Part shown: one piece after another, positions 25,279-32,816 of the stretch
Position numbering within the stretch: the stretch's first letter is position 1
Layout of the letters: each line of letters begins with the position of its first letter
Source: an uncultured Bacteroidales bacterium
Lineage (GTDB): Bacteria > Bacteroidota > Bacteroidia > Bacteroidales > Paludibacteraceae
DNA length: 64,000 bases
Direction of reading: 5' to 3'
Assembly (NCBI GenBank): GCA_937916355.1
Contig: CALFTM010000049.1
Location: forward strand, 1-64,000
Program-made: the position numbers and the translations under genes
Notes under the pieces: model-generated
Databases searched by the model: none
Told to the model about the DNA's origin: nothing
Seen by the model: only the letters and a program-made list of their open reading frames with translations

Positions 25279-26826
25279 CTACACGAGCGTCAACATTACT
25301 TGACCTGCCTTCACCTTCTCGTTTTTAGAAGCTCCCGGACGAACCTTTCCGCTGGTAATCCATGCAATCAAATTATCAATCAGAATAATCTTAGGTTTTT
25401 CCTCTCCCACATTTCTGATGAGGTACACCTGATAGTTCAAATTGTTATCCAAGCAAGTATTCCACTCCTTTTCAGATAAGAAGAATGTCTTGCGATCGTC
25501 CTTTGCACCTTTACATGCGATAAAATACTCAGTCTCTCGGTTTTCGTATCCAGTGATTTCAAAGTCATACCCCTGAGTCTCCTTACCATTCTGATTACAC
25601 CATTTCACACGACCAGGATATTTCGTCTGTAAGAAATCATTCAAAAACTCTTCACTCGCTCTGGAAGTCGCCTCGCGCTCTTTCGCATCCAAATCAATGA
25701 TAACATTTCTGTCTCGCTCTTGCCAATGACTGATCGTCACCATCAAATCCTTCTTGTTATTGTTCAAAGCTGCAATCTCCTCCTCCTTATCTCCAATGAG
25801 AGATTTCAAACCTTGGATTTTTTCATTCGCCTCATCGAGCGCATTCCTCAACTGTTCAATAGTTTCCAAGTTGGCAGCCTCAGCCTCTCTTAAGGCTTCA
25901 TTTTCTTTAATGACACTCTCTCCGTTTTGAAGAACCTTCTTCACCAACTTGACATTCTCATCAAGGACTTCAGAGATTGATTTGTTATGTTCAGTAATTA
26001 AACCTACCGCGTCAAAATCCTCTCCCTTAATATGTTCTACCTTCTTCACCTTCACGTCGACACTCTTCACGGAGAAATCATCTAAATTCACCTTTTTAGG
26101 TTCAGGAAGACTCTCCTCTACAATCTTCTCCTCTTCCACCTCCACTGGTTCATCCTCTTTAGGAGACTCCTCTTGTAACTTTTCTGCCGGTGCTTCATAC
26201 GACATTGGAGCCTCCTCCATCATAGGAGCTTCCTCCTTCTTCTCCTCTTTTTTAGGAGTCGCCACACCTTTCCCTTCCAACAAACCAATGAGAGGATTAA
26301 GGGCATTACGGATCGCGAGAACATTGTCAAAATCCTCTGGAGAGATGTTACAACAAACGCCATTGGTTTTCTCTGCCACACGCTGAGCGATCTGCAAATC
26401 TTGCTCACGCATACCAATACCCACAATGTTCACCATAACATCAGATTGAGCGAGATCAACTCTCATTTCGTAATCTCCGCCATCGGTTTCTTCTCCTGCG
26501 GTAATAAGAATGATTTGCTTACGGTCCGCCTCTACAGACTCAAAACATTCAAGAGATTCCTCCACAACCGCAGACAATGGTGTGCCTCCATTAGGGATCG
26601 GCAAAGATGTCGCCTTTTGGATAAAATCGGACTTTGCATTCTCACCCATGTCAATAGACTTGATGATAATCGGATTCCCTAACACCGAAAGAAAAGTTCT
26701 CACTCCAAAATTATCTTCATTACGAAGATTGGGAATTAATTCGTTAACCAAAACATTTTCCGTAACAGACAATTTACCATCCATTTTATCGGAAATGTCG
26801 ATAAGAAAATCAATAGCTTGCTTCAT
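25279..26826 (-). CDS. VWA domain - coiled coil - DUF3883 (NO VEIN C-terminal) fusion protein
   Basis: A 515-residue cytoplasmic protein with three parts. Residues 1-170 are a von Willebrand A domain (AIDFLIDISDKMDG at the start, IPNGGTPLSAVVE near 84, then IILITAGEETDGGD). The metal site is partly altered: the DxSxS Ser is Lys and the usual TDG turn is TAGE. Residues 175-240 are a Glu/Pro-rich linker, 265-375 a coiled coil. The last 120 residues match DUF3883, a PD-(D/E)XK-like fold: FLNDFLQTKYPGRVKW, QGYDFEI, EYFIACKGAKDD, FFLSEKEWNTCL. The nuclease-like IEVKG is IACKG here, so a catalytic Glu is missing. The longer frame uses a TTG; the first ATG is 26826. Role unknown; such domains occur in conflict systems. 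Confidence 0.85.
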   Translation of the reverse strand: MKQAIDFLIDISDKMDGKLSVTENVLVNELIPNLRNEDNFGVRTFLSVLGNPIIIKSIDMGENAKSDFIQKATSLPIPNGGTPLSAVVEESLECFESVEADRKQIILITAGEETDGGDYEMRVDLAQSDVMVNIVGIGMREQDLQIAQRVAEKTNGVCCNISPEDFDNVLAIRNALNPLIGLLEGKGVATPKKEEKKEEAPMMEEAPMSYEAPAEKLQEESPKEDEPVEVEEEKIVEESLPEPKKVNLDDFSVKSVDVKVKKVEHIKGEDFDAVGLITEHNKSISEVLDENVKLVKKVLQNGESVIKENEALREAEAANLETIEQLRNALDEANEKIQGLKSLIGDKEEEIAALNNNKKDLMVTISHWQERDRNVIIDLDAKEREATSRASEEFLNDFLQTKYPGRVKWCNQNGKETQGYDFEITGYENRETEYFIACKGAKDDRKTFFLSEKEWNTCLDNNLNYQVYLIRNVGEEKPKIILIDNLIAWITSGKVRPGASKNEKVKAGQVMLTLV

Positions 26827-27104
26827 GATATTGAGATTTAGTTTCAAGCAATAAAATTACATATTTTTCTGCACAGAATGAAATTTGAACGACAAATTTA
26901 TATCCAAATCATCATTTTTTTCTCAAAATTCGCTTTTCATAACCATCATACCAGATATAAATAATGGGTAATCCTACCACTAAAAACAAAGAATTATCTA
27001 CATAATTGTTTTAATTTTAGGACATTAGATTTTTCACAAAATAATTTTTTAGATATTTTTTGATTTTTTTACTCCTAATAATAGGCTAACATAAAATAAA
27101 TATC

Positions 27105-27112
27105 TAAATTTG
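27105..27112 (+). promoter_or_regulatory. predicted promoter (-7 box) for the T9SS-protein pair
   Basis: TAAATTTG fits TAnnTTTG; no clear -33. The start near 27119 gives an unusually long leader of about 175 nt before the ATG at 27296. Confidence 0.45.
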
Positions 27113-27156
27113 TAGCATTAAAAAGACCCTAAATTGTGTTGTTCTATATATTTCGG

Positions 27157-27190
27157 GGACCAGTTTGCTGTGAAGCAAGTTGGTTCTTTT
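27157..27190 (+). promoter_or_regulatory. leader hairpin with a U-run, attenuator-like
   Basis: GGACCA (27157-27162) pairs with TGGTTC (27181-27186), and inside it TTGCT (27165-27169) pairs with AGCAA (27174-27178) around a GTGA loop. TTTT follows at once. It lies 38 nt after the predicted transcript start and 105 nt before the gene, so it could halt or modulate transcription. Confidence 0.5.
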
Positions 27191-27295
27191 GCGTATATTC
27201 TTGTCATTAAAATTTCGTTTTATGATTTTTATTTATACTTTTGTGAATGTAAACTCAAATTAAAACCGTTTGAAACAAAAATTAAATATATACCT

Positions 27296-27796
27296 ATGAA
27301 ATTACGCAGTAATCTGATAAAGGGTGTAGTATATGCCTTTTTAGGGTCATTAGCAGTAGGGATTTCTGCTAATGCAAGTAATTATGTCTCCATCATAAAA
27401 AAAGATGGGACAGTCAAACAGTTTGAAATACAAGAGGACGGAAAACTTTTCTTTGAGGGGAATGACATGGTAGTCTCCGAATCTGCGAGTGTTGCCGAAA
27501 ACAAAATTGATTTGGCGGAAATAGAAAAGGTTTTGTTCAATAAAAGCGGTGCGGGTACCGGATTGGCAGATGACTTAACAACAGAATCCATCTCTGTTTT
27601 TCCTAACCCCACTACCAACTTTGTATACATCTCTGACACACAAGATGGCAGCATGGTCGAAATCTTTTCATGGAATGGTATGCTTTTGAATGTGCAAAAA
27701 TACTCCGTAGAACGAGGAGTCTCTTTAAAAGAATATCCTACGGGATTGTACACACTCAGAGTGGATGGTCGAACTTTTAAAATTTACAAAAAATGA
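27296..27796 (+). CDS. exported protein with a type IX secretion sorting domain
   Basis: A 166-residue exported protein. A signal peptide (MKLRSNLIKGVVYAFLGSLA) is followed by a segment with the pattern VSIIKKDGTVKQFEI..GKLFFEG...V and by a C-terminal T9SS type A sorting domain of about 70 residues. The domain begins ISVFPNPTTNFVYIS and ends YPTGLYTLRVDGRTFKIYKK, with the G-Y-T-L-R strand of the family. The cell is thus expected to own a type IX secretion system, encoded elsewhere. The stop overlaps the start of the next gene (ATGA), so they are made together. Confidence 0.85.
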   Translation: MKLRSNLIKGVVYAFLGSLAVGISANASNYVSIIKKDGTVKQFEIQEDGKLFFEGNDMVVSESASVAENKIDLAEIEKVLFNKSGAGTGLADDLTTESISVFPNPTTNFVYISDTQDGSMVEIFSWNGMLLNVQKYSVERGVSLKEYPTGLYTLRVDGRTFKIYKK

Positions 27797-29673
27797 GAAA
27801 ATCTATTTTTACAATAGCTGCGCTTTTTTGCGCTTCGGTTTCTTTTGCGCAAAACTCCGATTATGTGATGAATATCATCCAAAACGGAGAAAAGGTTTAT
27901 ACTGAAAAGTGTGAGGATGTGGATTCCATCAAACCTCTCAACGATAAAATATCCATTTTTGAGGGAAGCAAAGTCAAAACTTTCGACACTGCCCTAACAG
28001 AAATGACTTTTGAGGAGATCGTCGCTGCAAACGACACGGTGGAAATCATTTACGGGGAAGAGGTAAGAATCTCAAACCCATACGAAGAGACCATCCTCAT
28101 ATCCGTTGACGGGAACGATGTGAATGTGAATTGCGTCAACCAACTGAAAGATGTTGTCTATAAACTCTCCGGAACTTCTGAAAATGGATGTTTTGTCATC
28201 GAAACACCAAGAAAGTTCACATTGGTTCTGGACAACCTCTCATTGAAATCACAAGGAGAAACTTCTCCTATCCGTTCTTTCTCCAGCTCAACGATGCAGA
28301 TCGTTCTTCCTGACGGAACATCTTCTTATCTGGAGGACTCCGCTAACGACACCTGCAATGCGACCCTCCGCAGCAAAGGTCAAATCATATTCTCGAATGA
28401 AGGAGATGGAAAACTCACAATAGAGGCAAAACAGAAAAGAGCCATACAGACTGGAGACTATTTAGAAATCAACGGAGGTAATATCTTCGCCAATTCGACA
28501 TTAGGAGATGCCGTAAAGGCAAACGACTACATCGAAATGAATGGTGGTTCTCTTACCACAACTGGCACTGGTATCGAGATAGAGAAGGGTTATGCACTCA
28601 TCAACGGAGGTACTATCACTTGCACGTCCAATGAAGCAGACATCAATATGTTTAAGGTAGCGATGGATTCTACGATTGCCGCATCTGCTGAAAATGGAAC
28701 ATTCACCATGAATGGAGGAAAACTCATTTTGAATGTGAACGGGGATGCTTCTAAGGGTGTCAAAGCTGAAAACGACATCATCATCAACGGAGGTGAAATC
28801 GTGGGTGTCGTTAAAGGTAGTGCATTAGAATTTGGAGAGGACGTATCATACGCTTCTTTAATGAAAGCCGACAATACACTGCAAGTGTTAGGAGGAAAAA
28901 TTAATATTGAACTGGATGAATTTGCACAAGGATCCCGTGGACTCACCTCTGATTTTGGCATCACTTTTGATGGTGGAGCTAATGTTAAAATCATTGCAGG
29001 ATGTGAATTTTACGAGACAAATAGAGGAAAGGTAAAAGAGGGAAACGGAATAAAAACTGATGGCGACATCATTTTCAACGATTGCAATATCGAAATCATC
29101 TCCACCTACGATGAAAATGGCGCATTCTGCGTTACCACAGAGGGTGATAAGATAGAAGTAAACGAAAACGCGAATGTTTACCTATATTCTACATCTGAGT
29201 GCGCTGCAAAGGGTGCAAGTTCTACTCTATTTATCAAGGGAGGAACAATCATCGCATACGCCAGCAGCACTTTGAGAAAAGTGACACTGACTAAATTGAG
29301 CATCGCATACCACAGCGGATACTACATTGGCATCGGATATGGACTAACACTCTCTAATATTTCTTCCAATGGTAGCCAAAAGGGAGCGTTCGCAGATGCC
29401 ACGTACCCAATCAACAGCGCATTCCAACTTAAAGACACAAACGGAAATTCTGTCTTTACTTTCTCTGGAATGGAAAATGGTTCTGAAACTGCCTATTTGC
29501 AAGTATTCGCACCAGTCTTAACAGAAGGGGCTCAACTCACCTATAACCTTGGCGGAACGACATCTGGAGGTACTACTTTCCACGGATTCAGCACTGATGC
29601 CAATTATAGTGGAGGAACTGATTATGCGTTTACAGCACCAACGAAATCCAATATTGTGAAGATTACAAAATAA
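27793..29673 (+). CDS. DUF4353 (Cthe_2159-like) beta-helix carbohydrate-binding protein
   Basis: A 626-residue exported protein. The signal peptide is MRKSIFTIAALFCASVSFAQ. An N-terminal region of about 120 residues repeats the NIIQNGEKVYTEKCEDVDSI type of segment seen in the neighbour protein. The bulk is a right-handed beta-helix built from rungs such as LEINGGNIFANS, IEMNGGSLTTTG, ALINGGTITCTS, IIINGGEIVGV and LFIKGGTIIAY, typical of DUF4353 proteins related to the polygalacturonate/cellulose-binding protein Cthe_2159. No T9SS domain ends this chain. I infer a surface glycan-binding role together with the co-translated T9SS-sorted partner. A terminator follows. Confidence 0.85.
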   Translation: MRKSIFTIAALFCASVSFAQNSDYVMNIIQNGEKVYTEKCEDVDSIKPLNDKISIFEGSKVKTFDTALTEMTFEEIVAANDTVEIIYGEEVRISNPYEETILISVDGNDVNVNCVNQLKDVVYKLSGTSENGCFVIETPRKFTLVLDNLSLKSQGETSPIRSFSSSTMQIVLPDGTSSYLEDSANDTCNATLRSKGQIIFSNEGDGKLTIEAKQKRAIQTGDYLEINGGNIFANSTLGDAVKANDYIEMNGGSLTTTGTGIEIEKGYALINGGTITCTSNEADINMFKVAMDSTIAASAENGTFTMNGGKLILNVNGDASKGVKAENDIIINGGEIVGVVKGSALEFGEDVSYASLMKADNTLQVLGGKINIELDEFAQGSRGLTSDFGITFDGGANVKIIAGCEFYETNRGKVKEGNGIKTDGDIIFNDCNIEIISTYDENGAFCVTTEGDKIEVNENANVYLYSTSECAAKGASSTLFIKGGTIIAYASSTLRKVTLTKLSIAYHSGYYIGIGYGLTLSNISSNGSQKGAFADATYPINSAFQLKDTNGNSVFTFSGMENGSETAYLQVFAPVLTEGAQLTYNLGGTTSGGTTFHGFSTDANYSGGTDYAFTAPTKSNIVKITK

Positions 29674-29694
29674 TCTGATAGCAGATTTCAAAGA

Positions 29695-29729
29695 GGGGTG
29701 TGTCCAAATTGGCGCACCCTTCTTTTTTT
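29695..29729 (+). terminator. terminator after the DUF4353 gene
   Basis: GGGTGTG (29696-29702) pairs with CGCACCC (29713-29719) with one T-G pair, followed by TTCTTTTTTT. Confidence 0.75.
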
Positions 29730-29730
29730 A

Positions 29731-30047
29731 TTATTACTGTCCGCTAAAACTTTTTGAAAGTTTTCTCAAACTATATTTTGTCGGACAGCCGATATGTTAG
29801 GTGTATAAACACTCCAATGTAGGGAAAAAACGGCATAATAAGGCTTCAAATGGCAAATAAAACCATGAGTAAGGAGGTTAATATGGTTTGTAATGTAGAT
29901 TTTTTTATCGGACAGCCGTTATTTTTATTTCAAGGGGCTTATCCATACTTTATATAATGTAATATACTGTTTATAATAGAGTTGCTAAGATAATTTATTG
30001 TTTAGCGGACAGTAATATTTTTTTAAAACTTTTAGCGAACAGTAATA
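29731..30047. mobile_element. MITE-like element with imperfect terminal inverted repeats
   Basis: The left end (TTATTACTGTCCGCTAAAAC, from 29731) is the inverted complement, with about two mismatches, of the right end near 30028-30047. Between them the heptamer CGGACAG recurs at 29783-29789, 29909-29915 and 30006-30012, with a one-base variant at 30035-30041. The inverted form CTGTCCG is at 29737-29743. The 317-bp element has no coding frame of note, so it would be non-autonomous. A second right-end-like copy at 30001-30017 suggests a nested or alternative end. I cannot name the parent IS family; no clean target duplication was found. Confidence 0.65.
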
Positions 30048-30127
30048 AAAGAATATGAGAAAAAAGCAAGTAATCACAAAAAAAACGGCAGGACACATTT
30101 GCCTGCCGTCTATAATAGAACATACGC

Positions 30128-30928
30128 TTATTTAGTCATGTCTTTGTACAATTTTGGAACTTCCCCATATTGAGGCATCTTACCATCCCACTTCTCAATA
30201 AACATCTGTTGGATAATAAGAGGTGTAAGAGCAGAGGCTTTTAAGTCGTTGACCTTCTTTTCTGCTTCTGCAGCGATGACCTTCGCTTTTGCTTCCGCTT
30301 CAGCTTGACGCAATTTGTTTTCAGCCTGATATGCCTCTTGAGTCGTACGGTTCTTTGCGTCGATAGCGTCCTTCAAAGACTGAGGAGCCGTGATATTAGA
30401 AGTCAACTGCTGGAAAATAAAACCTTCCTTGTTCAGTTCGTCAACCAACATTTTTTGAACAGCCAACTCAAAATCCTGACGATTACTGATTAATGAATCA
30501 GAAGGGAACTGATTCGCCACAATACGATAACTATCCATGATAACATTGCGGATATAACCATCCTCCAGTTCGCCAAGACTTCTTCTGTACTGACGGAACA
30601 TCTGAGGAACTCGACTTCTGTCCACATAGTAAGAGAATGTAGGGTCAACAGTAAATTCAGAACCATCCTTCGCATTCACATAAAAAGGCGAATAGTCCTT
30701 CACCTGAGTAAATGTAGGGAATTCATGAATCTGAGTAAACAACGGCAAGTAGAATACCCAACCGGTCACCTCCGTAATGTCATCAACACCTCTGTTGTCT
30801 CCAACAAGGTTCACTTTGATACCCACACACCCGGCATCAATTCGTTCTACTCCTACAAAGACTTTAAAAAGAAATCCCATTCCGACAAGAAGAACAAATG
30901 ATAACAATAAAACACGAAATGATTTCAT
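30128..30928 (-). CDS. SPFH/prohibitin-family membrane protein
   Basis: A 266-residue SPFH (band 7/prohibitin) protein. One N-terminal TM segment (SFRVLLLSFVLLVGMGFLF) is followed by the SPFH domain (VGVERIDAGCVGIKVNLVGD, then FTVDPTFSYYVDRSRVPQMF). A long charged helix rich in Ala, Glu and Lys (AENKLRQAEAEAKAKVIAAEAEK) drives assembly, and the chain ends in QQMFIEKWDGKMPQYG. Such proteins form membrane-anchored rings, often with proteases. The preceding gene ends 1 nt before it, so the two are one unit. Confidence 0.92.
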   Translation of the reverse strand: MKSFRVLLLSFVLLVGMGFLFKVFVGVERIDAGCVGIKVNLVGDNRGVDDITEVTGWVFYLPLFTQIHEFPTFTQVKDYSPFYVNAKDGSEFTVDPTFSYYVDRSRVPQMFRQYRRSLGELEDGYIRNVIMDSYRIVANQFPSDSLISNRQDFELAVQKMLVDELNKEGFIFQQLTSNITAPQSLKDAIDAKNRTTQEAYQAENKLRQAEAEAKAKVIAAEAEKKVNDLKASALTPLIIQQMFIEKWDGKMPQYGEVPKLYKDMTK

Positions 30929-30929
30929 A

Positions 30930-31280
30930 CTACAATATGATTAAAAAGATTAGAATTAACACTATAATCACAACATGCGCCGAGTCGACCGATAATTTTT
31001 CGCCCAATTTTATTTTTGGCACATTCAACGCATTGAACATGTTTTGCAAAAATTCGCCCACAATTTTCTGATAGTCCACGATTTTCTGAAGAGCCGGAAA
31101 CATCTTGTCCCTGTATTGCGACAACTTCCATCCCATGACATAAAAAAACAGAAATATCGCAAGGAGGATTTTAAAAACCACAGAGAAACCAAAACTACCC
31201 AACAGAGAGGAATCGAATCCAATCAACAAAAAAAACAGTACGAGTGCGACAAAAATCAGTACAACATCAAAAGTTTTCAT
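30930..31280 (-). CDS. small membrane protein upstream of the SPFH gene
   Basis: A 116-residue protein I do not recognise. Two or three TM segments are visible: FDVVLIFVALVLFFLLIG near the start, FKILLAIFLFFYVMGW around residue 40, and VVIIVLILIFLIIL at the very end. A charged loop between them includes ALQKIVDYQKIVGEFLQNM. The longer frame would use a TTG inside the predicted promoter; the ATG at 31280 fits the start point near 31301. The 1-nt spacing to the SPFH gene suggests the products act together in the inner membrane. Confidence 0.7.
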   Translation of the reverse strand: MKTFDVVLIFVALVLFFLLIGFDSSLLGSFGFSVVFKILLAIFLFFYVMGWKLSQYRDKMFPALQKIVDYQKIVGEFLQNMFNALNVPKIKLGEKLSVDSAHVVIIVLILIFLIIL

Positions 31281-31307
31281 AACTAATTCAAATATTATTT
31301 CAGTCGA

Positions 31308-31315
31308 CAAAGTTA
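31308..31315 (-). promoter_or_regulatory. predicted promoter (-7 box) for the small membrane protein/SPFH pair
   Basis: Minus-strand TAACTTTG fits TAnnTTTG. The start near 31301 gives a 20-nt leader. The -33 box is not conserved. Confidence 0.45.
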
Positions 31316-31470
31316 TAAAATTTCTTCATTACCACCTATAAAAACAAAAATTCTATTTAGAACAAATATGAAAAATATATAAATTCCACACTATTTTCTC
31401 CTATACACCAAAATTTCACCCACATTACAAAACACAAAATAACAATCGAAAAACTTCATCGCATAAAAAT

Positions 31471-31506
31471 AAAAAAGAGGGACGTGCCGTCCGGCAAACC
31501 CCTCTT
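31471..31506 (-). terminator. terminator after the DUF4384 gene
   Basis: On the minus strand AAGAGGG pairs with CCCTCTT (31500-31506 with 31475-31481), with an inner GCC/GGC stem, followed by a T-rich run. It lies about 120 nt past the stop at 31629. The rest of 31316-31628 looks empty. Confidence 0.65.
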
Positions 31507-31628
31507 AAAACGCAACTTAGAACTACTAAACATAGAATATGCAAACTAAACCATTTTGAGAGGTAGTCTCTCATAATTCTCTAATTATATTACTGCAAAT
31601 TCCATGCCAAAGTCCCATCAGTTTCAAA

Positions 31629-32504
31629 TTATTTTATCAAAATCTGTCGAGAATAGACTCCGACAGGATAATTTACGCTTTTTACTGCGGCTGGATCAAC
31701 TTTTTCCAAGTAATTATTTACTTGACGAAGATCGAATGGCTCCTCAGTCGCAATCAAAATCAAATTATCAACTCCAGCTGGTTCCGCAAATTGAACCGGA
31801 TAGGTTGACAAATCAATCGTACAATTCGCAGGAATCAACAAATGGGACATTGTTGTCGCATCATCAATTGGCAAGCAAACCGAACGGTTTTTCTGAGAAT
31901 CAATATCCAAAATATTGATGTACAAAGCAGATTCACTGTTGTTTTTGATACGGAAAATCGCCTGCTTGTCAATTTTAACAACACCCTCCAATGATTGCTT
32001 TGTTTCACGATCGAGCACCTCAAATGTCACTGCATAGTCAGTCGCCGCATTATCATAACTATCAAATGATTTTCCTTTTGCCCTGAAAACCAAAGCCTGC
32101 GCAATATCATTTTCAATAATGTCTCCACGATAAGTACAACCGGCAGCCTCATGACTGATGCGGTCTGAACCTCCATTGAAGAGTGCCTTTGACGCATGAC
32201 TAACGAAATTAGCCGAGTAAGACTGCTTTCCTTTATAGTTGGCAATCAATTCACTCATTTTCTTGCTATTGGTTTGAGCAAAAGAATATAGTTTTTCAGC
32301 CTTCCTATCCAAAACTGACAATGCAGAATTATCTCCTACCCTAACAATGTCTGTTTCAGAAAGTTGATCTCTTTTCTGAAGCAATTGCCACTTTCCGTTA
32401 ACTTGCTTTTCTGCCACTCCAATGACACTATATACATACATATTCTGGGCGAACAGCATGCTACATAACATACTCATTACCGCAACTAAAAAAATTCTCT
32501 TCAT
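31629..32504 (-). CDS. exported DUF4384-like protein
   Basis: A 291-residue exported protein with a signal peptide (MKRIFLVAVMSMLCSMLFAQ). The N-terminal part resembles the short beta-rich region seen in FecR- or SH3-like surface modules (VIGVAEKQVNGKWQLLQKRDQL...VRVGDNSALSVLD). The C-terminal half matches DUF4384: AIFRIKNNSESALYINILDID, then VCLPIDDATTMSHLLIPANC, then LILIATEEPFDLR. DUF4384 domains often occur with caspase-like peptidases, and the next gene upstream encodes one. A terminator at 32776-32810 separates them, so it probably has its own promoter, which I could not see. Confidence 0.75.
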   Translation of the reverse strand: MKRIFLVAVMSMLCSMLFAQNMYVYSVIGVAEKQVNGKWQLLQKRDQLSETDIVRVGDNSALSVLDRKAEKLYSFAQTNSKKMSELIANYKGKQSYSANFVSHASKALFNGGSDRISHEAAGCTYRGDIIENDIAQALVFRAKGKSFDSYDNAATDYAVTFEVLDRETKQSLEGVVKIDKQAIFRIKNNSESALYINILDIDSQKNRSVCLPIDDATTMSHLLIPANCTIDLSTYPVQFAEPAGVDNLILIATEEPFDLRQVNNYLEKVDPAAVKSVNYPVGVYSRQILIK

Positions 32505-32816
32505 AAGCTATTTTTTTTAAGTTTAACCTATTATTTTCTTCACTCTTCAAAATTCGATTTAAAAAACTTTTTAGCCTTCTTTTAGATTTTTAAAGAATAT
32601 ACAACAAAATATTGGTTACCAACAAATTAGTTTTTTTATATTCTCAAAAGAAAAAAAGAGCTCCGATAATCCCCCCACAAATCTCTCCAATAATCAATGC
32701 CAAATTATAGAAAAAATTTCAGATGTGCAAGTATGGACACGGAAACCGCCTCCACTTTATGATAATGTTTCTTCAGAGAAAAACAACGGGAGGAATCCCC
32801 CCGTTGTCATCATTCA
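32505..32816. other. gene-free intergenic region
   Basis: AT-rich spacer between the DUF4384 and caspase genes. Apart from the caspase terminator at 32776-32810 I see nothing in it; no convincing promoter box faces the DUF4384 gene. Confidence 0.5.
32776..32810 (-). terminator. terminator after the caspase-like gene
   Basis: ACAACGGG (32783-32790) and CCCGTTGT (32800-32807) form a perfect 8-bp stem; on the minus strand TTTTC follows. It lies only 10 nt beyond the stop codon. Confidence 0.8.

Larger units (their letters stand above)
26827..27295. other. gene-free intergenic region with a structured leader
   Basis: No protein gene is supported here. It holds the promoter and hairpin of the T9SS-protein leader (27105-27190). 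The plus frame stays open from 27134 into the gene by chance, but the signal peptide begins only at 27296. A TAAATTTG at 26893-26900 on the minus strand could be the -7 box of the VWA gene, without a -33 match. Confidence 0.5.

Noticed and set aside
27134..27295. N-terminal extension of the T9SS-protein frame
   Set aside because: It crosses the leader hairpin and would bury the signal peptide; the ATG at 27296 fits an exported protein.
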